Shown: positions 1 to 7,773, counted from the stretch's first letter. The stretch: 17,416 nt of DNA from Deltaproteobacteria bacterium (GCA_003647375.1 QMMS01000062.1:1-17416); one strand, 5' to 3'. Notes: a model not told the origin generated them from the sequence alone. Made by a program: numbers and translations.

Positions 1-16
1 CGTTTTTATCATTCAT
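1..16 (-). CDS. Start of a partial minus-strand gene running off the left edge
   Basis: Only the first few codons are present. On the minus strand a strong AGGAGG Shine-Dalgarno sequence (positions 23-18) precedes two ATG codons, at 16 (spacing 1) and at 12 (spacing 5). By spacing, the ATG at 12, reading M-I-K-T, is the better start; the other frame reads M-N-D-K-N. The frame is open to the edge. It would be the next gene of the hdr-mvhD operon, about 225 nt after the mvhD stop. Its product cannot be told from four codons. The ribosome-binding site is the only evidence. Confidence 0.4.
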
Positions 17-43
17 GCCTCCTAGGACAACCTGGCGGTTGTC

Positions 44-84
44 GGCTCTTGGCTGTTAGCTGTTGGCCCTTAGCCAGCTAACAG
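44..84. repeat. Degenerate heptamer repeat containing a 12-bp stem-loop
   Basis: Positions 44-71 read as four 7-bp units: GGCTCTT, GGCTGTT, AGCTGTT, GGCCCTT. The right part folds back on the left: CTGTTAGCT (53-61) pairs with AGCTAACAG (76-84), and GGC (65-67) pairs with GCC (73-75) around a five-base loop, with a three-base bulge on one side. No T-run follows on the minus strand, so it is not a good intrinsic terminator for the mvhD transcript. Similar 7-bp arrays recur at 13067-13113 and 14978-15005. Confidence 0.55.
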
Positions 85-204
85 TACCATCCCTTTACAG
101 CCGCTTAGGCCTTTAAACTATAGACCATTAGCGGCCTATCGTGATCGTTTTCAGCCATCCTCGGACCCTTGGAACATTGACCTCTCGGACCCTGGCTTTT
201 CCCC

Positions 205-244
205 TCAGACCCTCCACCCCTCAGACCCTTGAACCCTCCCTCAT
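205..244. repeat. Octamer CCCT-rich tandem repeat running into the mvhD stop codon
   Basis: Five 8-bp units in register: TCAGACCC, TCCACCCC, TCAGACCC, TTGAACCC, TCCCTCAT. The last unit contains the complement of the mvhD stop codon (241-243). Looser copies of the GGACCCT motif extend back to about 163. The same class and period recur just downstream of the receiver gene (7027-7071) and downstream of the PAS activator gene (13114-13135). Confidence 0.6.
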
Positions 245-666
245 ACCACCCTCTGCAACCTGGTCTGGCTGGGTCCCAGGACTTTGATCTGTGCCACTAA
301 CTCCTGAAGGGTTTCGGCCAGCAGGACACCATCGCTGGCTGCAATCCATGTAAGGCTCAGCCGTTCAGGCTCAAATCCGAAACTGGGCAGAATTTCTTTC
401 AAAAGCTTTATGCGTCGGCGGGCTTTGAAATTTCCGTTGATGTAGTGGCAGTCGCCGGGATGGCAGCCGCTCACAAGGACTCCGTCCGCGCCTTCCAACA
501 ATGCCTTGATGACATACTTGGGGTCCACCATTCCGCTGCACATCACCCGGATGATTTTTATGTTTGGCGGATACGAGAGGCGCGATGTGCCGGCCAGGTC
601 TGCTGCCGTATAGGTGCACCAGTTGCAGAAGAAGGCGATGATGGTGGGTTGGAAATTATTGTCCAT
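241..666 (-). CDS. mvhD: MvhD-family hydrogenase/heterodisulfide reductase iron-sulfur subunit
   Basis: A 141-aa soluble iron-sulfur protein of the MvhD family, which hands electrons to or from HdrA through one [2Fe-2S] cluster. Five cysteines sit in the family pattern: C14 and C17 (FFCNWC), C43 (RVMCSG), and C68 and C73 (GCHPGDC). The family-typical GADGVLVSGCHPGDCHY block (59-75) and the C-terminal ERLSLTWIAASDG block are clear, and the length is normal. The start at 666 was chosen over an in-frame ATG at 726 because the family N-terminus begins at MDNNFQ and an AAGGGAGA ribosome-binding site lies about 6 nt upstream. The upstream 20 codons belong to the hairpin-repeat array. It is the third gene after the fused HdrA, 382 nt away, and no hydrogenase large or small subunit is nearby. 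It therefore probably serves the Hdr complex with a donor other than an adjacent MvhAG. Confidence 0.9.
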   Translation of the reverse strand: MDNNFQPTIIAFFCNWCTYTAADLAGTSRLSYPPNIKIIRVMCSGMVDPKYVIKALLEGADGVLVSGCHPGDCHYINGNFKARRRIKLLKEILPSFGFEPERLSLTWIAASDGVLLAETLQELVAQIKVLGPSQTRLQRVV

Positions 667-1048
667 GGTATATCTCCCTTTGGTGACCATTGATACTTCG
701 TATGTCATTAGCCCTTTGGGCATCATTTACGCTTCGCGTGTAATTTGCCCTGCGGGCGATATTGCGCCTTCGGCTGTTATTTGCGCTTCGCACGTCATTA
801 TGCCCTGCGGGCGATATTACGCCTTCGGCTGTCATTTGTGCTGCGCACGTCATTAGCCCTTCGGGCGATATTTGTTGTTGCGCACGGCCGATAGCTTGTA
901 ACTACAATGAATGACACGCGCAGCGTAAATTACGCCCGAAGGGCATAATTACGCGTGAAGCGCTAATATCGGCCGAAGGCCAAATGACATTATGTTTAAA
1001 GATGTTGACGCGTAATAATTCATGACCAATTCTCATGCAGAGCATTGC
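667..1048. other. Intergenic gap between hdrA and mvhD
   Basis: A 382-bp gap inside the redox operon. Apart from the mini-hairpin array and the mvhD ribosome-binding site (about 673-680) nothing was recognised. Positions 986-1048 are AT-rich without a convincing terminator or promoter. Confidence 0.7.
690..985. repeat. 18-bp-period array of mini-hairpins with an inverted block
   Basis: A dense array fills the hdrA-mvhD gap. Ten plus-oriented units each have an 11-nt hairpin (3-4 bp stem, 3-nt loop) plus a 7-nt AT-rich spacer. Loop centres are near 698, 716, 734, 752, 770, 787, 807, 825, 843 and 861, so the period is 18. Stems change but stay paired: ATAC/GTAT, GCCC/GGGC, ACGC/GCGT, TGCG/CGCA, GTGC/GCAC. 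Loops are TTC, TGC, TTT or CTT. After a spacer (868-910), four units run in the opposite orientation with GCA or GAA loops, centred near 921, 939, 958 and 976. Because 18 is a multiple of three, frames stay open through it and give spurious small ORFs. It is transcribed with the operon. Its function is unknown. Confidence 0.85.
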
Positions 1049-4000
1049 CTACCCCGCCAATAGTCCTTCAATTTCAGAAAAAATCTGTTTGTCCGTAAAA
1101 TGTCGCACTTTGGCTGCGCCGCTGGGACAGTATCCGGAACAACTGCCGCACCCTTTACAGATGGCTTCGTTGACTTCGCTGATGCCTTTGCGTTCGTTGA
1201 ATTCGATGGCCGTGTAGGGGCAGAGGCCGATACACACCTGGCATCCGATACAGATATCCGGGTCGATGGTGGAGATCATTGGTGACACCGCCACCTGACC
1301 GGATGCGCTGAGTGAAAGTGCTTCGGCGGCGGCCCCTTTGGCCTGTGCAACGGTATCCGGGATATCTTTGGGTCCCTGGCAGGTACCGGCCAGGAAGACG
1401 CCGCTCGTGGCGGTGGAGACGGGTTCAAGCTTGGGGTGTTCTTCCTGGTAGAATCCGTCGCTTCCTGTGGAGATGCCGAAGATTCTGGCCACATCGTTGA
1501 CATCGGGACGTGGTTCCATGGCCGTACACAGGATTACCATCTCCACGGGAATTTTCATCAAACTATCGGAGAGCGTGTCTTCTGCGGTCACCCACAGCAT
1601 GTCGTCGATTTCCTCTACACGGGAAGCTTTGCCCCGAATCATACGGACACCTTCACTCTGGACGCGCTTGTAAAATTCTTCATACCCTTTGCCAAAACAG
1701 CGCATGTCGATATAGAAATTGTAGATCTGAGTTTCGTGGCCGCACTTGTCCTTGAGAAGATGGGCGTACTTCAAGGCATACATGCAGCATGTGCGGGAAC
1801 AGTACTCATGATAGTTGATATCACGGCTGCCGATACAGTGCAGGATAGCCACGCTTTTGGGTGGTTCGGTGAATTTAAGACGATCGTCAGGATCGCGTTT
1901 CAGAAGTCGGCCGCTCGTGGGCCCGGTGGCATTCGAGAGGCGTTCGAATTCCAGGTTGGTGAAGACGTTTGCATATCGGCCGTAGCCATATTGTGTCATG
2001 GGGGTTGGATCGAGGGGATCGAAACCCGTGGCAACAATGATGGAACCCACTTCGATTTCCTGTATTGTTCCCGTCATGTCATGGTTGATGGCCTTTGCTT
2101 CACAGGCATCCACACAAAGTTTGCATTCACAGCATCCCCCGCAATCCAGGCATCTGGAGGCTTCCGCTCTTGCCGTTTCCTCTGAAAAATTATGATCGAC
2201 CTCATCAAAGCTTTTCACTCGCTGCTGCGGATCCAGGTGCGTGGATACGATTCGGGGGGCCGTTTCGACATCTTCAGGGATGGGTTTCCAGTTATTTCCC
2301 GGGGGTGATTCAACATCCGGTTGTTCCAGAACACCCTTGCGGTCACCGGCGCTGACATAACGATGGATGGCTGCCGTTGCCTTATGGCCGGCAGCAACAG
2401 CTTCGATGACCGTTGCCGGTCCGGTGACGGCATCGCCGGCACCGAAAACGTGCGGGAGGCTGGTCTGCATTGTGGTGGGGTTGACCTTGATGGTATTTCG
2501 CGTGGTCAATTCCAGACCGGGTTCTTTTGTTGCCCAGGACACATCGATTTTTTGTCCGATGGCGGGGATAACGGCATCGCATGGCACGACATATTCGGAA
2601 CCTTTTACCGGCACAGGTCGTCGGCGTCCGCTGGCATCCGGGGGGCCGAGTTCCGTCTGGATGCAGGTACACCCTGTCACGTGCCCATCCGTGTTCTGTA
2701 TGCCCACAGGTGCAGTGAGAAAGGAGAGTTCGATACCTTCTTCCCTGGCTCCCGCAATCTCTTCCTTGTAGGCTGGCATTTCCTTTTCTGAACGCCTGTA
2801 GATCACCGTGACATGTTCGGCGCCGAGACGTTTGGCTACACGGGCTGCATCTATGGCTACATTCCCGCCGCCGATGACGACGACCTGTCTGCCCGGGGGG
2901 GTTCGGCTCCCCAGGTTGATTTCCCTCAGGAACCTGACGGCATCGATGATTTCTGCGGCCTGGTCTTCTCCCTGGATCTGCATCTGGATAGAGCCGTGTG
3001 CACCGATTCCCAGAAAAACGGCTGAAAACCCTTTTGACTTTAGATCCGATAGCGACAGGTTTTGGCCGAATCGTATATTCGTTTCAACGTCGATCCCATG
3101 GTGGAGGAGATATTGGATCTCATTGTCCAACAGCTCCGCCGGCAATCGATAGTCCGGGATCCCCACACGGAGCATCCCTCCCAGCTGGTCGAGGGCCTCG
3201 AACAGGGTGATGTGGTACCCTTTTAGTCTCAGGTAATAGGCCACGGTGAGGCCGGCGGGTCCGGAACCGATGACGGCGATTTTTTCCGGCCGATCTTCGA
3301 TTTCCGGAAGGGGCAGGTCGGAGAAATCCACCTGGTCGGCGGCAAAGCGTTTTAAATCACGGATAGCTACCGGAGTGTCCACATCGACCCGGCGGCAGGC
3401 TTTTTCACACGGGGCCGGGCAGACACGGCCAAGGGTTCCGGGGAGGGGTATCTTCTCCATGATGAGTTTCACGGCCTCCCGGTATTGACCTGTTTTAATG
3501 AGGGCGACATAGCCCTGGACGTTTGTTCCTGCAGGACATGTCTGAACACAGGGGGCCCGATCATATTTGTCGATGCAGTAGGTAATGGGAACAGCCTGGG
3601 GGAAAGGGCGGTAAATGGCTTTTCTCAGCTTGGTGCCCACATCCCATTCATTGGGGAACGCGACGGGACAGACCTTTTCGCACTCGCCGCACCCGGTGCA
3701 GTTCGGCTCGATATAACGTGCTTTTCGGTGGACCTTTACTTTGAAGTTGCCGATGAAGCCGCTGACATCCATTACCTCACTGTAAGACAGGAGATCGATG
3801 TTGGGCTCCTGCCCTACAGAGACCATTTTTGGTGTTCCGATGCAGGCCGCACAGTCCAGGGTGGGAAAGGTTTTGTCATACTGGAGCATATGACCGCCGA
3901 TGGTCGCTCCCCTTTCAACCAGGTATACCTTGAAACCGGCGCTGGCGATATCGAGAGATGCCTGCATGCCGGCGATGCCGCCGCCTACCACGAGTGTGTT

Positions 4001-4429
4001 TGTGCAGACTGAGAATTTTGCCGGTGTTAAATCCTCCTGGTGAACAACACGCATAATACCTGCGCCGACCAGGGTTTTGGCCTTTTGTGTTGCCTCTTCC
4101 TCCTCCAGGGTGACCCAGGAAACATGCTCCCGGACACTTACCATGTGGAAGGCCTTGTAGGGGTTGAGACCGGCGCGTTGGCAAGCAGCCCTGAAGGTTT
4201 TTTCATGCATCCGTGGAGAGCAGGATGCCACGACCACGCGCGTGAGATGGTGGGCCCGAATATCTTTTTCAATCAACTCCTGGCCCGGATCGGAACACAT
4301 AAACAGATAATCCCGTGATACAGTTACGTTCGGCAGGGTCGCTACATAGGCGGCAACCTCTTCCACCCGGACGCGGTAAGCGATATTGATGCCGCAGTGG
4401 CAGATGTAGAATCCGATGCGTTCAGGCAT
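1049..4429 (-). CDS. hdrA: HdrA-like flavoprotein with an inserted GltD/NfnB-type oxidoreductase domain
   Basis: An 1126-aa fusion; ordinary HdrA is about 650 aa. Residues 1-280 are the HdrA N-terminus, with an HCG motif at 11-13, FAD-binding VVGGGIAG (147-154), CAAC (193-196) and a CxxCxxCxxxC cluster at 244-254. Residues about 290-690 are a GltD/NfnB-like unit: CVQTC (294-298), CPAPCEKAC (337-345), FAD motif IGSGPAG (387-393), NAD(P)H motif GGGNVAID (520-527) and GAGDAVTGP (663-671). Residues about 755-1045 resume HdrA with a Cys-rich CLDCGGCCECKLC (760-772) and CIGSRD (865-870). Two 4Fe-4S motifs end it (1060-1070, 1091-1101). By family, HdrA is the bifurcating FAD subunit and GltD/NfnB handles NAD(P)H. 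The start at 4429 follows AGGAGGT and overlaps the upstream stop by 8 nt, indicating translational coupling. The protein appears soluble and probably docks on the membrane partner. Confidence 0.93.
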   Translation of the reverse strand: MPERIGFYICHCGINIAYRVRVEEVAAYVATLPNVTVSRDYLFMCSDPGQELIEKDIRAHHLTRVVVASCSPRMHEKTFRAACQRAGLNPYKAFHMVSVREHVSWVTLEEEEATQKAKTLVGAGIMRVVHQEDLTPAKFSVCTNTLVVGGGIAGMQASLDIASAGFKVYLVERGATIGGHMLQYDKTFPTLDCAACIGTPKMVSVGQEPNIDLLSYSEVMDVSGFIGNFKVKVHRKARYIEPNCTGCGECEKVCPVAFPNEWDVGTKLRKAIYRPFPQAVPITYCIDKYDRAPCVQTCPAGTNVQGYVALIKTGQYREAVKLIMEKIPLPGTLGRVCPAPCEKACRRVDVDTPVAIRDLKRFAADQVDFSDLPLPEIEDRPEKIAVIGSGPAGLTVAYYLRLKGYHITLFEALDQLGGMLRVGIPDYRLPAELLDNEIQYLLHHGIDVETNIRFGQNLSLSDLKSKGFSAVFLGIGAHGSIQMQIQGEDQAAEIIDAVRFLREINLGSRTPPGRQVVVIGGGNVAIDAARVAKRLGAEHVTVIYRRSEKEMPAYKEEIAGAREEGIELSFLTAPVGIQNTDGHVTGCTCIQTELGPPDASGRRRPVPVKGSEYVVPCDAVIPAIGQKIDVSWATKEPGLELTTRNTIKVNPTTMQTSLPHVFGAGDAVTGPATVIEAVAAGHKATAAIHRYVSAGDRKGVLEQPDVESPPGNNWKPIPEDVETAPRIVSTHLDPQQRVKSFDEVDHNFSEETARAEASRCLDCGGCCECKLCVDACEAKAINHDMTGTIQEIEVGSIIVATGFDPLDPTPMTQYGYGRYANVFTNLEFERLSNATGPTSGRLLKRDPDDRLKFTEPPKSVAILHCIGSRDINYHEYCSRTCCMYALKYAHLLKDKCGHETQIYNFYIDMRCFGKGYEEFYKRVQSEGVRMIRGKASRVEEIDDMLWVTAEDTLSDSLMKIPVEMVILCTAMEPRPDVNDVARIFGISTGSDGFYQEEHPKLEPVSTATSGVFLAGTCQGPKDIPDTVAQAKGAAAEALSLSASGQVAVSPMISTIDPDICIGCQVCIGLCPYTAIEFNERKGISEVNEAICKGCGSCSGYCPSGAAKVRHFTDKQIFSEIEGLLAG

Positions 4430-6722
4430 GCAGGACCTCCTGGTCAAGTTCTAAATTGATGTGGACAGGCATAGGGTGTTCGTATCTTGTTTCGATGGAT
4501 TGGATAAGCAATTCCGCGACATCCTGGACGACGATCCGGTCTTGGAAACCAAGCGTCATGATGGCTTTCTGGAGCATCCGTGTGCAATAGGGACAGGCCG
4601 TGGCGATCACGTCGGCACCGGTGCCCAGGGCCTGTTGAATTCGCAGTTCGGCCAGTCGGCTGTTGGAAGAAGACTCACCGAATGTGCCCCCACCCCCGCC
4701 CCCGCAGCAGAGGCTGTTGCTGCGATTGTCTGGCATTTCCACAAGGCTGAGGCCCGGGATGCTCTTCAGGATACGGCGCGGCGCATCGTAGACGCCGTTG
4801 TGGCGTCCCAGGTAACAGGGATCGTGGAAGGTGACCCTGTTTTTTATTTCGTGCCTGGGGATCAGGTTTCCTTCCGAGACGAGTCGATCCAGGAGCATGG
4901 TGTAGTGTTCGATTTCCATGTTCACCTGTGCGTCTGCATAGACTTTCCGAAAGGTGTCGAGACAATGCGGTGAGGTGGTGAGAACTCTTTCAACGCCCCG
5001 ACGCTCAAAAAGCGACATGTTCTGCTTTGACAGTGTCGAAAAGCTGTCCACAGCCCCTGTTCTGAAAGCGGGGTCTCCACAGCAACGCTCTTCCGTACCG
5101 AGGGTGCCGTAGGAAACACCTGCCTGGATCAGCAGCCTGAGCAGAGCGCGGCCTGCATGACTGCATCCCTGGGATGGCGTGTCATCATATGCTGTGGTAC
5201 AGCATGTGAACAGGCAGTAGGTGTGTTCCGGATTGAAATCGGGCGTGTCGATATCTTTTGCCCAGTCCAATCGTTTCTCGGGGTCCCCTCCCCATGGATT
5301 TCCTTTCTCTGCCAGGTATTCCAGCGGCATTTCGAGGTGCGCGGGGATTTTTCCCTGTTTGTTCTGGCTTTCCCGGATTGATCTTATCACGTCGATAATA
5401 TGGATTCCCCGGGGGCAGGCGTCCCCGCAGGCATTACAGGTGACGCAGATCCATGCGGCGTCATCAACACTCTTTACGGTACCGGTACCCAGGCCGATGT
5501 GGCGAAGAATCTGTCTGGGGCTGTAAACCGATACCCGGTTCCAGGGGCAGGCAGCGGTGCAGGAGCCGCACTGCACACAGGTCATGAACATCTCTCCAAT
5601 ACGCGCCTTGACGTTCTCCATGTCGACGGAAGAGTGTTTTGCGGCTTTTTCCCGAACCGTTGTCAAAAACAGGGCCAGCGGACGGTAGAAGAGGTGCGAC
5701 CACTTTCCAAAAGGGACCTCGATGACCAGCATTGGTCCGGCGATGGCCAGGTGGATGACGTACATGACATAGGTGCCCATGGGCCATCCGGCCAGGCGGA
5801 CGATGTGCATGATAATACCGGTCAAGGTCGTTAAAAAAAGTAGGATCAGAAAAAGCCAGTCGGAAAGTTCTGAAAAGCGGTGGATGGCCTCTTGTTTCCT
5901 GCGCCGGCTCAGGAACATTTCGATGGTAATGATCATGATGGCGCCGGTGGCATAGTATCCGAAGAGACTTGAGAAATGCCAGCTGCTGTCATCCACCTGA
6001 AACCAGCGGATAAAGACGACAATCAGCGTCATCATGGTCATGTAGCCGGATACCAGCAGAAAATGTTTCATCCAGCGACTCTTGTCCTCACCGCATTCCC
6101 GCCAGCGCTTCTGGGTTGCAAAGTGAAGCACAAAGGCTTTTGCTTCGGTTATATAAAGCCGGAAGGGCACGGTCGTGTCGCTCATGATGAATCGGAACAT
6201 CCTGAATGCATTTGATAAGAGAAAGAGTGTCAACACGGCTCCCATGCTCAGATCCCCGATTTCGATCCACAAGACAGGCACAAAGGTATTGACGGCAACG
6301 CGGTCGGTAATGATGGGGCCGTGAAAAAACCAGAAGAGCGCTATGATGCCGAGTGCCACCGCACCCAGAGCACCCAGTTCCCATACTTCGGAAAGATAGA
6401 ATTTTTTGGCAAGGCCGGTCCAGTCGTACTGGGTGGTTAACCACCGGCGGGTTGCCATCATGGTTTCTGCGGGTTCAGCCCCCCTTGGACAATCCAAATT
6501 GCAATCCCCGCAATAGTAACAGAGCCACGGGACCGGTGATTTGAGCAACTTGTCTCTTAATCCCAGTTGAAGATAGCGGTATGTCTTTCGAGGGAAGGTA
6601 TCCGTGCCGGTGGAGAGCGGGCACGATGCGCTGCAGGTACCGCACTGCATGCATTTTTCCATATCCCTGGCCCCGAACTTCGCTACTTCCTGGTAGAGTT
6701 TCAAGTCAACGCCGTGGTGCAT
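4422..6722 (-). CDS. Membrane Fe-S oxidoreductase: QmoC-like N-half fused to HdrC/HdrD (DsrK-like) C-half
   Basis: A 766-aa membrane iron-sulfur protein. Residues 1-95 are an HdrC-type ferredoxin domain with two 4Fe-4S motifs (C24, C27, C30, C34; C68, C71, C74, C78) and a FPRK segment like QmoC. About six hydrophobic segments follow (near 114-134, 147-169, 219-239, 252-270, 288-308, 315-336), with histidines (for example H220, H306, H324) that could bind b-type haem as in NarI/DsrM; haem binding is an inference. A second HdrC-type module has C382, C385, C388, C392 and C426, C429, C432, C436. The end is a double CCG domain: C503/C507/C508, C547/C548 and C587, then C636, C672/C673, C710 and C713. 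CCG domains in HdrB/HdrD/DsrK carry the catalytic cubane cluster. First gene of the operon, with ribosome-binding AAAGGA upstream. It probably links a quinone pool to HdrA. The true substrate is unknown. Confidence 0.9.
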   Translation of the reverse strand: MHHGVDLKLYQEVAKFGARDMEKCMQCGTCSASCPLSTGTDTFPRKTYRYLQLGLRDKLLKSPVPWLCYYCGDCNLDCPRGAEPAETMMATRRWLTTQYDWTGLAKKFYLSEVWELGALGAVALGIIALFWFFHGPIITDRVAVNTFVPVLWIEIGDLSMGAVLTLFLLSNAFRMFRFIMSDTTVPFRLYITEAKAFVLHFATQKRWRECGEDKSRWMKHFLLVSGYMTMMTLIVVFIRWFQVDDSSWHFSSLFGYYATGAIMIITIEMFLSRRRKQEAIHRFSELSDWLFLILLFLTTLTGIIMHIVRLAGWPMGTYVMYVIHLAIAGPMLVIEVPFGKWSHLFYRPLALFLTTVREKAAKHSSVDMENVKARIGEMFMTCVQCGSCTAACPWNRVSVYSPRQILRHIGLGTGTVKSVDDAAWICVTCNACGDACPRGIHIIDVIRSIRESQNKQGKIPAHLEMPLEYLAEKGNPWGGDPEKRLDWAKDIDTPDFNPEHTYCLFTCCTTAYDDTPSQGCSHAGRALLRLLIQAGVSYGTLGTEERCCGDPAFRTGAVDSFSTLSKQNMSLFERRGVERVLTTSPHCLDTFRKVYADAQVNMEIEHYTMLLDRLVSEGNLIPRHEIKNRVTFHDPCYLGRHNGVYDAPRRILKSIPGLSLVEMPDNRSNSLCCGGGGGGTFGESSSNSRLAELRIQQALGTGADVIATACPYCTRMLQKAIMTLGFQDRIVVQDVAELLIQSIETRYEHPMPVHINLELDQEVLHA

Positions 6723-6833
6723 ATTACGTCCTTTCTAACTTCGTGAAAACTCTGTGTGATTCTTCTCTTGGGAATGTTCCCGATCCTTGGGCCATGGCTA
6801 TTGATAATCTTTCACTTGACCCCATATAAAGAT

Positions 6834-6873
6834 AGCTGGGAAGCTAGGACGCTGGAAGGCTGGAATGTTGCTA
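6834..6873. repeat. Degenerate octamer repeat (AGCTGGGA class)
   Basis: Five 8-bp units in register, starting at 6834: AGCTGGGA, AGCTAGGA, CGCTGGAA, GGCTGGAA, TGTTGCTA. The same class with the same period recurs upstream of the histidine kinase gene at 13025-13056. No protein or RNA function is visible. Confidence 0.6.
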
Positions 6874-6919
6874 TCCGCTTCTATCGGTTATTACTCCGGC
6901 AATTAAATACCTTAAAACT

Positions 6920-6981
6920 GTCATTCCCGCGCAGGCGGGAATCCAGGAAAGCGCTGGATGCCGGATCAAGTCCGGTATGAC
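6920..6981. mobile_element. 62-bp REP/MITE-like palindromic element
   Basis: The element is bounded by inverted GTCAT (6920-6924) and ATGAC (6977-6981). Inside are three hairpins: ATTCCCGC/GCGGGAAT around GCAG (6923-6942), CCAG/CTGG (6943-6957) and CCGGA/TCCGG around TCAAG (6961-6975). The first hairpin fits the ATTCCC-N8-GGGAAT pattern of the neisserial dRS3 repeat, and similar elements occur dispersed in many proteobacterial genomes. It has no coding capacity, so any movement would need a transposase supplied in trans. Confidence 0.7.
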
Positions 6982-7026
6982 GTGTTGATCTATTTAGTTG
7001 CCAGGTTAATAGCTACCCTTGTATCA

Positions 7027-7071
7027 CCCTCCAACCCTCCAACCCTGCTCATTCACACCTCGAACCCTCAT
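7027..7071. repeat. Octamer CCCT-rich repeat next to the receiver gene stop
   Basis: Two exact CCCTCCAA units followed by CCCTGCTC and increasingly degenerate copies, at 8-bp period, running up to the stop codon of the receiver gene (7072-7074). It is the same class as 205-244, which also abuts a stop codon. Confidence 0.55.
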
Positions 7072-7488
7072 TTATACATGCCCCAGAGCGAAAAGATCCT
7101 GGACAGCCGCCAGGAGATCCTCGGTTTCGACCGGTTTTTCCATAAATTTATCGATCAATTCATATGCTTTACATTGTCTGTAACCGTATAGGTTATGACA
7201 TTTCAGAAACGTGTCTTTATCCAGCGTAGAGAGCATGATGACCGGTATCTGCTTGAGAGTTTCGTCCTGCTTCAGGTGTTGATACAGACGGATGCCGCTT
7301 TCTCCCGGCATCATCATGTTGAGGATTATAACGGATGGACACTCTGCAACAGCCTTTTTAAGCCCATCCGCTTTATTGTTCGCCGTAACCGGATTAAACC
7401 CGCTGGCGTTCAGGATGTTTAAAAGGAAAATCCTCGTATCCAGTTCATCGTCCACCACAAGTATTTTTTTCACTATTTCGGCAGACAT
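7072..7488 (-). CDS. Single-domain receiver protein with Asn in place of the phospho-acceptor Asp
   Basis: A 138-aa CheY-like receiver without an output domain. The acidic pair is present (D13, D14 in VVDDE), as are S87/T88 (IMLST) and the conserved Lys K118 (EKP). The phospho-acceptor position reads IILNMMMPG, so residue 57 is Asn (codon AAC on the minus strand) instead of Asp. Standard Asp-phosphorylation is therefore unlikely, and the protein may act as a pseudo-receiver or by protein-protein contact. The start at 7488 was chosen over the upstream ATG at 7620 because the receiver fold begins there and GGGAGG lies upstream; the upstream ATG would also fall inside the promoter. A strong sigma-54 promoter candidate (7603-7620, minus) lies 115 nt upstream. 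The gene is transcribed away from the GcvH-like gene, and the pair is probably co-regulated. Confidence 0.85.
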   Translation of the reverse strand: MSAEIVKKILVVDDELDTRIFLLNILNASGFNPVTANNKADGLKKAVAECPSVIILNMMMPGESGIRLYQHLKQDETLKQIPVIMLSTLDKDTFLKCHNLYGYRQCKAYELIDKFMEKPVETEDLLAAVQDLFALGHV

Positions 7489-7602
7489 TCGAAAAGCCTC
7501 CCACCTAAGATGATATGTTCGGGCTATACGGTTCCGATCTACCAGAGAGAAGTGCAGGTTATTCAACATCAGGTCGCTGTTGCTAAAAATTTTTATATGA
7601 AA

Positions 7603-7620
7603 TAGCACAGAGCGTGCCAA
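7603..7620 (-). promoter_or_regulatory. Sigma-54 (-24/-12) promoter candidate for the receiver gene
   Basis: The minus strand reads TTGGCACGCTCTGTGCTA. It matches the TTGGCACG-N4-TTGCTA consensus with one mismatch and has exact GG-N10-GC spacing. Transcription would start near 7593, giving a leader of about 105 nt before the start at 7488. This is among the best regulatory matches in the window. Confidence 0.75.
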
Positions 7621-7702
7621 GGGCTTAGCTATCTATAACACATTGAAATAACAATAAAAAAATGGATTTCTTTGCCCAGGCTTCCTATCGGGTCATGCGG
7701 AA

Positions 7703-7723
7703 ATGTTGCAAGAACTGCAACAT
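7703..7723. promoter_or_regulatory. Perfect palindromic operator, ATGTTGCA-N5-TGCAACAT
   Basis: Two 8-bp arms (7703-7710 and 7716-7723) are exact reverse complements around AGAAC. The centre lies about 120 bp upstream of the predicted start of the receiver transcript, a normal distance for an enhancer bound by a sigma-54 activator with a Fis-type helix-turn-helix. The activator could be either of the two encoded downstream; this is an inference. Confidence 0.65.
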
Positions 7724-7773
7724 ACATTATGTAACAAGCTGATAGGATAGGTTAAAGGGCATTTGAAACAAAT

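Larger units (their letters stand above)
6723..7071. other. Intergenic region upstream of the Hdr operon
   Basis: A 349-bp gap that should hold the operon promoter, although no convincing -35/-10 or -24/-12 match was found on the minus strand. It contains an 8-bp tandem repeat (6834-6873), a REP/MITE-like palindrome (6920-6981) and a CCCT-rich 8-bp repeat (7027-7071) that ends at the neighbouring receiver gene. Confidence 0.6.

Noticed and set aside
614..856. Open frame (80 aa) on the plus strand, and a 65-aa minus-strand frame (656-853), both with six-residue periodicity
   Set aside because: The 18-bp repeat period is six codons, so frames stay open by arithmetic. The residues repeat with the hairpins, and no domain or good start is present.
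690..985. CRISPR array
   Set aside because: The units are 18 bp with variable stems and 7-nt spacers; no long identical repeats, unique 30-nt spacers or cas genes.
1436..2185. 249-aa plus-strand frame
   Set aside because: Antisense shadow of the fused hdrA gene, which has strong domain support in the opposite frame.
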